From Bradyrhizobium ottawaense (GTDB lineage Bacteria; Pseudomonadota; Alphaproteobacteria; Rhizobiales; Xanthobacteraceae): a DNA stretch of 64,000 nt. Under the pieces are notes generated by a model. The model was not told where the DNA came from, did not search any database, and was given only the letters and a program-made list of their open reading frames with translations. The position numbers and the translations under genes were made by a program. The stretch covers positions 8,408,001 to 8,472,000 of the forward strand of contig NZ_CP029425.2 in assembly GCF_002278135.3 (NCBI RefSeq), in the 5' to 3' direction. Of this stretch, positions 51,535 to 59,520 are shown one piece after another. Numbering within the stretch: the stretch's first letter is position 1; each line of letters opens with the position of its first letter.

Positions 51535-52641
51535 CTACTCCGCCGCCGCCACGATCCGCTCCGGAAACGCCGCCGCCAGCTCGTCGCGATCCGGCTTCAG
51601 CACGCCGCGCTCGGTGATGAGGCCGGTCACGAGCCGTGCCGGCGTCACATCGAAAGCGTAATTCGCGACCGGCGATCCCTCGGGCACGATGCGCACCGTC
51701 TCCAGCCTTCCATCCGCGGTGCGGCCGGTCATGTCGGTGACCTCGACGCCGCTGCGCTGCTCGATCGGAATATCGCGGATGCCGTCATGGACGGTAAAAT
51801 CGATCGTCGGCGACGGCAGCGCGACATAGAACGGCACGCCGTTGTCGCGAGCGGCGAGCGCCTTCAGGTAGGTGCCGATCTTGTTGCAGACATCGCCATT
51901 CGCGGCGACGCGGTCGGTGCCGACGATGGCGAGATCGACCATGCCGTGCTGCATCAGGTGCCCACCGGTGTTGTCGGGGATCACCGTATGCGACACGCCG
52001 TGATGACCGAGCTCCCAGGCGGTGAGCGAGGCGCCCTGGTTGCGCGGACGCGTCTCGTCGACCCAGACATGGATCTTGATGCCGCGTTCGTGCGCAAGAT
52101 AGATCGGCGCCGTCGCCGTGCCCCAGTCGACGGTGGCGAGCCAGCCGGCGTTGCAGTGGGTCAACACGTTGACGATCTCGCCCCGCTTCTTCGATGCGAT
52201 TGCCTCGATCAGCTTCAAGCCGTTGCCGGCGATGCCGCGGTTAATCTCGACATCCTGCTCGACGATCTCGTCGGCACGCGCATAGGCCGCCTCCGCCCGT
52301 TCGATCGGATCGATCGGCGCGAGCGCCCTGCGCATCTCGTCCAGCGCCCATTTCAGATTGATCGCAGTCGGCCGCGCCACGATGAGCGTGTCGTAGGCAC
52401 GCTTCAGACCGGCGTCGGAGGCGTCCTCGCGCATGGCGAGCGCCATGCCATAGGCCGCGGTGGCACCGATCAGCGGCGCGCCCCGCACCAGCATGTCCCG
52501 GATTGCGACGGCTGCGTCTTCAGACGATGTCAGCTTCGCGACGACGAACTCATGCGGCAGGCGGCGCTGGTCGATCGCACCGATGGACCAGCCGTCATGC
52601 TCGCGCCAGATGCTGCGAAAATGCTTGCCGTCGACCTTCAT
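51535..52641 (-). CDS. mtnA: S-methyl-5-thioribose-1-phosphate isomerase
   Basis: 368-residue enzyme of the methionine salvage pathway, isomerising methylthioribose-1-phosphate to methylthioribulose-1-phosphate. Family marks are [33 protein letters not shown] (catalytic cysteine), [18 protein letters not shown] and [19 protein letters not shown] (catalytic aspartate). It starts 18 bp after the mtnP stop, so the two form an operon and act in sequence. No mtnB, mtnC or mtnD is seen in the window, so later steps must be encoded elsewhere or the route ends in a different pathway. Confidence 0.96.
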   Translation of the reverse strand: MKVDGKHFRSIWREHDGWSIGAIDQRRLPHEFVVAKLTSSEDAAVAIRDMLVRGAPLIGATAAYGMALAMREDASDAGLKRAYDTLIVARPTAINLKWALDEMRRALAPIDPIERAEAAYARADEIVEQDVEINRGIAGNGLKLIEAIASKKRGEIVNVLTHCNAGWLATVDWGTATAPIYLAHERGIKIHVWVDETRPRNQGASLTAWELGHHGVSHTVIPDNTGGHLMQHGMVDLAIVGTDRVAANGDVCNKIGTYLKALAARDNGVPFYVALPSPTIDFTVHDGIRDIPIEQRSGVEVTDMTGRTADGRLETVRIVPEGSPVANYAFDVTPARLVTGLITERGVLKPDRDELAAAFPERIVAAAE

Positions 52642-52659
52642 GGCATTCTGCCTTTCACT

Positions 52660-53535
52660 TCACGCGCGCAGGATGCGCCCGGCCACCGCATCGAGCTTCC
52701 TCAGAAGCTCGGGATCGCGCGCCTCGGGGGCCGTGATGAGCGCGGTGTCGAGCGCGCGATCCGAACCGATCGGACAGGGCTCATGCTCGCGCGGAAAGTC
52801 CTTTGCCAGCCGCGCCACCAGCGCCTTCGCCTTGTCCGCGTTCGAGGTCAGCACGCGGATGATGTCCTGCACGGTGACGGCATCGTGATCGGGATGCCAA
52901 CAGTCGAAATCCGTCACCATCGCCACCGTGGCGTAACAGATCTCCGCCTCGCGCGCGAGCTTCGCCTCCGGCATGTTGGTCATGCCGATCACGGAATAGC
53001 CCAGCGTCTTGTAGGTCATGCTCTCCGCATAGGTGGAGAATTGCGGCCCTTCCATGCAGACATAAGTGCCGCCACGCGCGATCGCGATGCTCTCGGCTTC
53101 AGCGGCCGCGGCAAGATGGATGCGCAAACGTGGAGAGACCGGATGCGCCATCGACACATGGGCGACGCAGCCCCGACCGAAGAACGAGCTCTCGCGCTTG
53201 TGGGTGCGGTCGACGAACTGGTCGACGAGAACGAAGGTGCCCGGCGGCAGTTCCTCCCTGAAGGAGCCGCAGGCTGATAGCGAGATCAAATCGGTGACGC
53301 CGGCCCGCTTCAAAACGTCGATATTGGCGCGGTAGTTGATGTCGGAGGGCGACAGCCGGTGCCCATTGTCGTGCCGCGGCAGGAATACGATCGGCAACCC
53401 TGCGATGGTGCCGCGGCGCACGGGCGCCGACGGCTCGCCCCAGGGGCTCCTGATCACCTCTTCGCGCGCACCCTCGAGGCCCGGCAAATCATAAATGCCC
53501 GAGCCGCCGATGATGCCCAATACCGCCTGCGTCAT
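52660..53535 (-). CDS. mtnP: S-methyl-5'-thioadenosine phosphorylase
   Basis: 291-residue purine nucleoside phosphorylase-type enzyme that splits methylthioadenosine into adenine and methylthioribose-1-phosphate, the substrate of MtnA encoded next. Marks: LGIIGGSGIYDLPGLEG, phosphate-site FLPRHDNGHRLSPSDINYRAN (read in parts), CMEGPQFSTYAES and VIGMTNMPEAKLAREAEICYA. ATG at 53535. It clears the by-product of polyamine or homoserine-lactone synthesis. Confidence 0.96.
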   Translation of the reverse strand: MTQAVLGIIGGSGIYDLPGLEGAREEVIRSPWGEPSAPVRRGTIAGLPIVFLPRHDNGHRLSPSDINYRANIDVLKRAGVTDLISLSACGSFREELPPGTFVLVDQFVDRTHKRESSFFGRGCVAHVSMAHPVSPRLRIHLAAAAEAESIAIARGGTYVCMEGPQFSTYAESMTYKTLGYSVIGMTNMPEAKLAREAEICYATVAMVTDFDCWHPDHDAVTVQDIIRVLTSNADKAKALVARLAKDFPREHEPCPIGSDRALDTALITAPEARDPELLRKLDAVAGRILRA

Positions 53536-53660
53536 GCCTGCTCCACCCTGTTCGCCACGTGCGACATGGTTAAGCTATGCCAGTTTTGCGGCGGTTTTGG
53601 AACCGGGTGGTGGGGATGCCGGTGCTGTGAGGAGCGCAAAATGCTCAACTCACACTCGAC

Positions 53661-53787
53661 GTCGTCCCGGCGAACGCCGGGACCCATACCGCGGAATCTA
53701 TCTAGGATGGTCGGTCGCAATCCCGAACGACCAGTCTTCGCACAACTACGGCCTGGGGTTATGGGCCCCTGCGTTCGCAGGGGCGAC
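53661..53787. repeat. Dispersed palindromic repeat, family A (copy 3, shorter type)
   Basis: GTCGTCCCGGCGAACGCCGG with ACCCATACCGCGGAATCTAT on the left and GGGTTATGGGCCCCTGCGTT with CGCAGGGGCGAC on the right. The left end closely matches the repeat interrupted by the insertion sequence at 57718. It lies between mtnP and the carrier protein gene. Confidence 0.75.
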
Positions 53788-53811
53788 CCGGGGAAATTTT
53801 GCTGCGCCTGA

Positions 53812-54084
53812 CTAAGCCGCCGCCGCCAGCTGCAGCTGGGTCGCCACCATCCGCTCCAGCGTCTCGACGGACTGGAAATTCTCCGGCGTGATCTCGGCTT
53901 GCGGGATGGTGAAGTCGAACTCGGCTTCGACGCCGAGCATCAGATTGACCATGTCCATCGAGGTCAGGCCGACATCGACGAGCTTGGCGGACGGCGTCAC
54001 GTTAGCGGCGAGCGAATTCTGCTCGAGGATGCCCTTCACCAGCTTGATGATGCGATTGCGTACGTCGGTATCAAAGGATTGCAT
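53812..54084 (-). CDS. Acyl/aminoacyl carrier protein
   Basis: 90 residues, a four-helix carrier protein. The phosphopantetheine-accepting serine is Ser42 in DVGLTSMDMVNLM. The frame reaches a TTG at 54090, but the ATG at 54084 follows GGGAA with seven-base spacing and is preferred. It is not a fatty-acid ACP by context: it lies divergently beside a dehydrogenase, an amino acid:[carrier protein] ligase and a GNAT-like protein. In Bradyrhizobium the ligases of this family load glycine onto a small dedicated carrier protein, which this gene very probably encodes. Confidence 0.9.
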   Translation of the reverse strand: MQSFDTDVRNRIIKLVKGILEQNSLAANVTPSAKLVDVGLTSMDMVNLMLGVEAEFDFTIPQAEITPENFQSVETLERMVATQLQLAAAA

Positions 54085-54441
54085 CGGCAAATTCCCGTCT
54101 GTCTGTCAAAGGTCGGACCGGCTTGCCGCTACGATGGGCACGGCCTGCCGGTCCCGCAATGGGCGATACCAATACTTCGCGTTTCTTAGTAAACGATGAC
54201 TCAGATTGTCTGAAATTCAGGCTTCTTCCAGAGTCCTAACGCGATGCTGGAAAAACGGGTGATGCAAACAACCGGACCTTAACTGTTCGTTCGGAATTGG
54301 GCTTTGTTTACCCTCTATTTCATCGACGAATTTGAATTAAATCCGTAGCCTCGTCTCACAAGCAAAGATGGCCGGAGGATCGCTTACGCGCATCGCGAAT
54401 GATGCCGGCGATCTCGAACGGCAAACCGGAGGCGGACGAGT
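54085..54441. other. Divergent intergenic region of the carrier-protein cluster (357 bp)
   Basis: No gene is seen. The stretch 54290-54350 is markedly AT-richer than its surroundings (TTTGTTTACCC, ATTTGAATTAAATCC) and is the likeliest place for the promoters of the carrier protein (minus) and the dehydrogenase (plus). No confident -35/-10 or sigma-54 match was found. Confidence 0.5.
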
Positions 54442-55659
54442 ATGAACGTGCGTGAAGCAGTCCTCACTGTCGACGAAACGCAGACGGGCTTCCTCGAGCA
54501 GGGTCCCTCCCTGATCGAGCGCGCCGCCCGAACCGCCGCAGCTGCCGCGGCCGACGCAGACGGGGTCGATCGCGACGCTCGTTTCCCACACGGGGCATTC
54601 GAGGTCGCGCGCGAGCAGAAGCTGCTCGGCGTCATGATCCCGGTCGAGTTCGGCGGCTTCGGTGCCTCCATCTACGACGTCACCGACATCTGCTACACGC
54701 TCGGGCGCGCCTGCGCCTCGACCGCGATGATCTACGCGATGCACCAGACCAAGGTCGCCTGCGTCGTCAGGCACGGCCACGGCATCCCCTGGATGGAGAC
54801 CATGATGCGCCGGGTCGCCCGCGATCAGTGGCTGCTCGCCTCGTCCACCACCGAAGGCCAGAACGGCGGCAACATCCGCGCCAGCGCCGCCGCGGTCGAT
54901 CACGCCGGCGATACCGTTTCGCTGGTGCGCGACGCCACCGTGATCTCCTACGGCGCGGAAGCCGACGGCCTCGTCACCATCGCCCGCCGCGCTACCGAGG
55001 CCGCCGCCTCCGACCAGGTTCTGCTGGCGCTCGCCAAGGACGATTATTCGCTGAAGCGGACGCTGGGCTGGGAAACGCTCGGCATGCGCGGCACCTGCTC
55101 GACCGGTTTCGAGCTGAAGGTCGATTGCCCCGCCGATCGCGTCTTCCCGGAATCCTATGACAAGATCCACGCCCAGACCATGACGCCGTTCGCGCATCTG
55201 TGCTGGTCGTCGGCCTGGGCCGGCATCGCCGCCGCAGCCGTGACCCGCGCGCAGGCCTTCATCCGCAAGGCGGCCCGCACCTCCGGCGGCCAGATGCCGC
55301 CGGCCGCGGCACATTTCACCGCCGCCAAGATGTCGCTGGCAAAGCTGCGTGCGCTGCTGTCGACCAATATCGATGCCTTTGCCCGCGCCGAACATGACGA
55401 GCGCGCCCTCGGCTCGCTCGACTTCCAGTCCTCGATCACGCTGCTGAAGGTGCAGGCTTCCGAACTCGCGGTCGAGACCGTGATGCATGCGATGCGCACA
55501 GCCGGCCTCTCCGGCTACCGCAACGACGGCGAGTTCACCATGGGCCGGCACCTCCGCGACGTGCTGTCGTCCCCGATCATGATCAACAACGACCGCATTC
55601 TGGCCAATGCCGCGACATCGACGCTGATGAGCGGCGTGCCGACAAGCCTTCACGACTGA
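54442..55659 (+). CDS. Acyl-CoA dehydrogenase-fold flavoprotein lacking the catalytic glutamate
   Basis: 405 residues with the acyl-CoA dehydrogenase fold: an N-terminal helical part with LLGVMIPVEFGGFGASIYDV, a middle beta domain (SSTTEGQNGGNIRASAAAV) and a C-terminal helical domain with RTAGLSGYRNDGEFTMGRHLRD. At the medium-chain glutamate position the sequence is MINNDR rather than YEGT, and at the alternative helix-G position it reads HLCWSS rather than (E)ER, so both known base positions lack glutamate. It may oxidise a carrier-protein-bound aminoacyl group or act as a flavin oxygenase, as related-fold enzymes do. GGAGG precedes the ATG. First gene of a three-gene plus-strand unit. Confidence 0.85.
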   Translation: MNVREAVLTVDETQTGFLEQGPSLIERAARTAAAAAADADGVDRDARFPHGAFEVAREQKLLGVMIPVEFGGFGASIYDVTDICYTLGRACASTAMIYAMHQTKVACVVRHGHGIPWMETMMRRVARDQWLLASSTTEGQNGGNIRASAAAVDHAGDTVSLVRDATVISYGAEADGLVTIARRATEAAASDQVLLALAKDDYSLKRTLGWETLGMRGTCSTGFELKVDCPADRVFPESYDKIHAQTMTPFAHLCWSSAWAGIAAAAVTRAQAFIRKAARTSGGQMPPAAAHFTAAKMSLAKLRALLSTNIDAFARAEHDERALGSLDFQSSITLLKVQASELAVETVMHAMRTAGLSGYRNDGEFTMGRHLRDVLSSPIMINNDRILANAATSTLMSGVPTSLHD

Positions 55660-55698
55660 ATCAACAATAACAATTTTGAGATAGCAGGACATCGCCCC

Positions 55699-56679
55699 AT
55701 GAACATTGCCATCCTTCCCGACTCGCCCGCGACCGCGCCGCAGATGATCGATCCGCTCGATCATCTGGCCGACAAGCTGTTCCACCGCATGGGCGCTGAC
55801 GGCGTCTACGCCCGCACCGGGCTGTATGAAGGCGTCGTCGAGAAGCTCGCCGCGCTGATCACGAGCCATCGCGAGAGCGGCACCGAGGTGATGCGCTTCC
55901 CGCCGGTGATGAGCCGGGCTCAGCTGGAGAAATCCGGCTACCTCAAGAGCTTTCCGAACCTGCTCGGCTGCGTTTGCGGTCTGCACGGGACCGAGCGCGA
56001 GATCAACGCCGCGGTGAGCCGCTTCGACGCCGGCGGCGACTGGACCACCTCGCTGTCTCCCGCCGATCTCGTGCTGTCGCCCGCCGCCTGCTATCCGGTC
56101 TATCCGATCGCGGCGAGCCGCGGCCCCTTGCCGAAGGGCGGTCTGCGCTTCGACGTTGCCGCGGATTGCTTCCGCCGCGAGCCGTCGAAGCATCTCGACC
56201 GGTTGCAATCGTTCCGGATGCGCGAATATGTCTGCATCGGCAGCCCCGATGACGTCGCCGATTTCCGTGAGCGCTGGATGGTGCGCGCGCAGGCGATCGC
56301 GACCGACCTCGGCCTCACCTTCCGTGTCGACTATGCCAGCGATCCCTTCTTCGGTCGCGTCGGCCAGATGAAGGCGGTGAGCCAGAAGCAGCAGCAGCTC
56401 AAGTTCGAGCTGCTCATTCCGCTGCGCTCGGAAGAGCAGCCGACCGCCTGCATGAGCTTCAACTATCACCGCGAGCATTTCGGCACGACCTGGGGAATCC
56501 AGGATGCCGGCGGCGAGCCGGCCCACACCGGCTGCGTCGCCTTCGGCATGGACCGGCTGGCTGTCGCCATGTTCCACACCCACGGCACCGACCTTTCCGC
56601 CTGGCCCGCCAAGGTGCGGGACGTCCTGGGCCTGCAGCCGCGGGTCACGGCCGACGCCCATGTCGAAGGCTGGCGCTAG
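55699..56679 (+). CDS. Amino acid:[carrier protein] ligase (class II aminoacyl-tRNA synthetase homologue)
   Basis: 326 residues, resembling the catalytic core of an archaeal-type seryl-tRNA synthetase without a tRNA-binding arm. It should activate an amino acid (glycine in the characterised Bradyrhizobium enzymes, alanine in an Agrobacterium one) as aminoacyl-AMP and transfer it to the phosphopantetheine of a carrier protein. The zinc ligands known for this family are all in place: Cys131 in SPAACYPVYP, Glu176 in FRMREYV and Cys279 in HTGCVAFG. Motif 2 is CFRREPSKHLDR and motif 3 GCVAFGMDRLA. It lies 39 bp after the flavoprotein gene; the cognate carrier protein is divergent at 53812-54084. 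Confidence 0.93.
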   Translation: MNIAILPDSPATAPQMIDPLDHLADKLFHRMGADGVYARTGLYEGVVEKLAALITSHRESGTEVMRFPPVMSRAQLEKSGYLKSFPNLLGCVCGLHGTEREINAAVSRFDAGGDWTTSLSPADLVLSPAACYPVYPIAASRGPLPKGGLRFDVAADCFRREPSKHLDRLQSFRMREYVCIGSPDDVADFRERWMVRAQAIATDLGLTFRVDYASDPFFGRVGQMKAVSQKQQQLKFELLIPLRSEEQPTACMSFNYHREHFGTTWGIQDAGGEPAHTGCVAFGMDRLAVAMFHTHGTDLSAWPAKVRDVLGLQPRVTADAHVEGWR

Positions 56680-56680
56680 C

Positions 56681-56749
56681 AGCATGATCCAGATCCGAGG
56701 GACCGCGTCAGCAAGAAGTGCGAAGCGGTCTTCCGAAAAGATCATGCTG
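56681..56749. repeat. Dispersed palindrome, family G (copy 3)
   Basis: AGCATGATCCAGATCCGAGG on the left and GGTCTTCCGAAAAGATCATGCT on the right make an imperfect palindrome in the gap between the ligase and the GNAT-like gene. Compare 20570-20619 and 39218-39266. Confidence 0.65.
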
Positions 56750-56796
56750 AAACAATAGACGAAACGAGGCCTGCCATTTCCACGGGTAAGACGAGC

Positions 56797-57672
56797 GTGA
56801 TTCACACCAAGGTGCGATGCCGCGAGATCACCGAGTCCGACGCCGAAGCGGTCGCGGACCTGCTGACGCGCGGCTTCGTCGGCCGCTCGCGGAACTATTG
56901 GATTCAGGGTCTGCGCCGGCAGGCCTTCCGGTCTGTCCCGGAGGGCTATCCGCGCTTCGGCTACATGCTCGAGAGTGACGGCACGCCGGTCGGCGTGCTG
57001 CTGCTGATCTACACGGCGCGGAAGAGCGGCGAAGAGACCGCCATCCAGTGCAATCTATCGAGCTGGTATGTCGATCCGGCCTACCGCAACTATGCCCCAC
57101 TGCTGACCAAGATCGCGCAGCGGCACAAGGACGTGACCTATTTCAACATCAGCCCGGCGCCGTGGACCTGGCCGATCATCGAGACGCAGGGCTTTCGCGC
57201 CTACTGCCGCGGCATATTCTTTTCGGTGCCTGCCCTGGCGCGCCCCCCGCGCTGGAGCGAGATCGAGGTCATCTCGCCTCACGCCAAGACGATCGAGGGG
57301 CTTTCCGAAGCCGAGACCGAGCTTCTGACGCGGCATGCGCGCTACAATTGCCTCAGCCTCGTCTGCCGCACACCGAAGGGAACATTCCCCTTCATCCTGC
57401 AACCGGTGCGCATCCGCCGCGGCTTCATCGCGCCCCCGGCGATGAAGCTGATCTATTGCCGGAACGCCGCGGAATACGCCGCCTGCGCAGGCCGCATCGG
57501 CCGGCTGCTGCTTCGGCTCGGCAAGATCGCGGTGGCGATCGATTCCAATGGCCCGATTCCCGGCCTTGTCGGTATTTATACCGAGCGGCGCGGTCGCAAA
57601 TACTTCAAGGGCCCGCACCGGCCGCAGCTCGGCGATCTCACCGATACGGAACTGGTATTGTACGGGCCGTAG
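56797..57672 (+). CDS. GNAT-like acyltransferase of the carrier-protein cluster
   Basis: 291 residues. The first about 150 look like a GNAT fold: REITESDAEAVADLLTRGF, the paired strands YMLESDGTPVGVLLLIYTA, the core strand NLSSWYVDPAYRNYAPLL and the C-terminal WTWPIIETQGFRAYCRG. The second half (about 150-291) is unassigned and could be a second GNAT-like lobe. It may take the aminoacyl group from the carrier protein and pass it to an acceptor, in the way some GNAT enzymes use thioester donors; this is inference from context. GTG start at 56797 with only a weak ribosome site. The insertion sequence begins 45 bp after its stop and leaves it intact. Confidence 0.65.
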   Translation: MIHTKVRCREITESDAEAVADLLTRGFVGRSRNYWIQGLRRQAFRSVPEGYPRFGYMLESDGTPVGVLLLIYTARKSGEETAIQCNLSSWYVDPAYRNYAPLLTKIAQRHKDVTYFNISPAPWTWPIIETQGFRAYCRGIFFSVPALARPPRWSEIEVISPHAKTIEGLSEAETELLTRHARYNCLSLVCRTPKGTFPFILQPVRIRRGFIAPPAMKLIYCRNAAEYAACAGRIGRLLLRLGKIAVAIDSNGPIPGLVGIYTERRGRKYFKGPHRPQLGDLTDTELVLYGP

Positions 57673-57717
57673 GGAAGGCTGTCGGACCAGACCACCGCTG
57701 TCGTCCCTGCGAACGCA

Positions 57718-59132
57718 CTAGGGCATGCACATATCTCTGAGGCTCCATCCTGCTGCGACGGCGTTGAAGTATTCGAGGCCGTTTTTGAAGGTGATCGGGC
57801 CCGGCGGCTTGGACGATGGGTAGCCATCCCACCCGCCGAGACGGCCGATGATCCAGGCGGCCCAAGCGAGACTATCGGGCGGATGTGGGTTCTTTAGTCG
57901 CTTGCTCGCGGCTTCGAGTTGCCGGTTGAGGGCTGTGAGCGCGCCAATTTGGCCGTTGTCGAAGGCCGCGAGAATGGGCTGGCGACCACCATTGCGGGCC
58001 TGCAGAAGCTGGATGGTGATGACGGCCGCCTTGGCGGCGATCGCAACCAGCTTGAGAAGCCGATCGGCGGATCCGATCTGACTGTCTTCGAGCTTGAGGC
58101 CTTGTGTCTTCAGGATGCGGAAGAACTGCTCGATGATCCAGCGCTGCTTGTACCATTGGACGATGCGCCAGGCGTCCTCGATGCTGGTGACCTCGTGAGA
58201 GGTGAGAAGCCGCCAGTGCAGCGGCTCTATGCCGGTTTCGGCGTTAATCTCGCGCACATCGACCACCGCCAGCGGCAAGCTTTTCGGCAGATGGTGCAAG
58301 AACTTATTCTGCGGGCGGGCGAGCTCGATTGCGCCAAAGCGAAGTTCGAGGTGGGCCAGGCGAGCCGGCCGCGCGGCGCGCGCAGGCAGTTGGATCATAC
58401 GCTGGTCCACCGCGGCCATGGCATCGCTGGCCTCATACAGGCTGCTGCGGTCGGCAAGCTTGCGATCATGCATGCTGCGCGCGATGACGTGGAAATGTTG
58501 CTTGGCCGAGCTGGCATAAAGGGCAAAAATATCGCTCTCGCGGTCACCCAGCACCGTCACCGCCGCGGCCTTGGTGAGCAGCGGCCTTGCCGCCACGGCA
58601 GTCGATATCCAGCGTTGCGATTCCTTGTCCGATAATTCCCGATCATCATGCGAGGTCGTGCGGCGACCTGCGCGCGTCCATATCTGCCCGCTCAAAAGCC
58701 CAAGACAGCTGCCGTCGTCGGCGTCCACAGCCAGCAGCGGGTGCAGCAGCACGCCGTGGTTATTGCCTTTGCCGATTTCTCCGAGCCCGCGCCGGCGTTG
58801 CGGCGTGGTGTTGAAGTGGATCTCGCTGGTGTCCTGGATGGCCAGCACGTGGCGGCCTTCCACGGCAGGGCCCGTGCTATTGCTCCAGCTTTCGATGATC
58901 CGATCCACCGTCACCTTGTCATGGCCAAGAAAGCGGTTGAACCGCACTTCCAGCGCGCGGTTCCCCCTGGAGAGCTGCCGAAGGCAGACAGTTTTGCCCG
59001 CAACCATGCGTTCAGCGAGCGCCGCCCCCCTTTATCGAGACGACGATCCCCGAACCGGCCCAGCGTCCAGTCAATCCGTGACAACATCGCAGCACCCCCG
59101 TCCAAACCATGGAGTGCCGCAATAGGAATCAC
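57718..59132 (-). pseudogene. IS4-family transposase, frameshifted
   Basis: The main frame (57718-59007, 429 codons) holds the DDE catalytic core: the first Asp in LAIQDTSEI, the second in VLGDRESDIF and the glutamate in the YREK signature YKQRWIIEQFFRILK. The conserved N-terminal part (TLGRFGDRRLDKGG) is in a different frame, ending near 59030. The switch falls at a run of six C (59025-59030; six G in the coding strand): one additional G would join DKGG to AALAERMVAGK. Either a one-base loss inactivated the gene or a -1 slip at the run makes the full protein. The TAG stop is the outermost three bases of the terminal repeat. Confidence 0.85.
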
Positions 59133-59205
59133 ATAGATCTCCGATTCTGGAACCCCCAGGGCGAACCCGAGTCAATCCGCCGCACCAGATATGTGCATGC
59201 CCTAG
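57718..59205 (-). mobile_element. IS4-family insertion sequence, 1488 bp
   Basis: Terminal inverted repeats are perfect over 19 bp: CTAGGGCATGCACATATCT at 57718-57736 and its complement at 59187-59205. A 10-bp direct repeat TGCGAACGCA flanks it (57708-57717 and 59206-59215), the target duplication expected for this family (9-13 bp). It carries one transposase gene, split between two frames, on the minus strand. It is inserted in a dispersed repeat between the GNAT-like gene and the GGDEF-EAL gene. Confidence 0.95.
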
Positions 59206-59520
59206 TGCGAACGCAGGGACCCATACCGCGTGATCTGTCCCTAAGCCGCAATGCTGGTACCACGGGAAGGCCCCTTCACTTCCAATCTCCGTCAAACCTT
59301 TCTTGTGGTTATGGGTCCCTGCTTTCGCAGGGACGACACTTCATTTGACGCTCCCTCCCGGCCAACTCTCGCGCGCACCTCCGCATTTCCGACGCGCTCT
59401 CCCTCGCCAGTCATCCTCCGTAAACTACTGCGCTTAAGGGAATTTTCCGGCCTCTTCGCTACCCTCGATGGCTGAATTAGGTTGCGTTAAGTCTAGTGCC
59501 CGCCGAGACCCCGCCAACCC

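Larger units (their letters stand above)
57700..59338. repeat. Dispersed repeat, family A (copy 4), split by the insertion sequence
   Basis: Left part 57700-57717 and right part 59206-59338. Removing the element and one target copy restores GTCGTCCCTGCGAACGCAGG followed by GACCCATACCGCG, matching the left end of copy 3. The right end is GGTCCCTGCTTTCGCAGGGA then CGAC. Confidence 0.8.

Noticed and set aside
53812..54084. Fatty-acid acyl carrier protein
   Set aside because: No fatty-acid synthesis genes nearby; the amino acid:[carrier protein] ligase next to it indicates a dedicated aminoacyl carrier.
54337..56805. An 822-codon open frame on the minus strand
   Set aside because: It lies antisense to three well-supported genes (flavoprotein, ligase, start of the GNAT-like gene). 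Its composition (His/Arg/Gly-rich, no motifs) is that of a GC-rich shadow.
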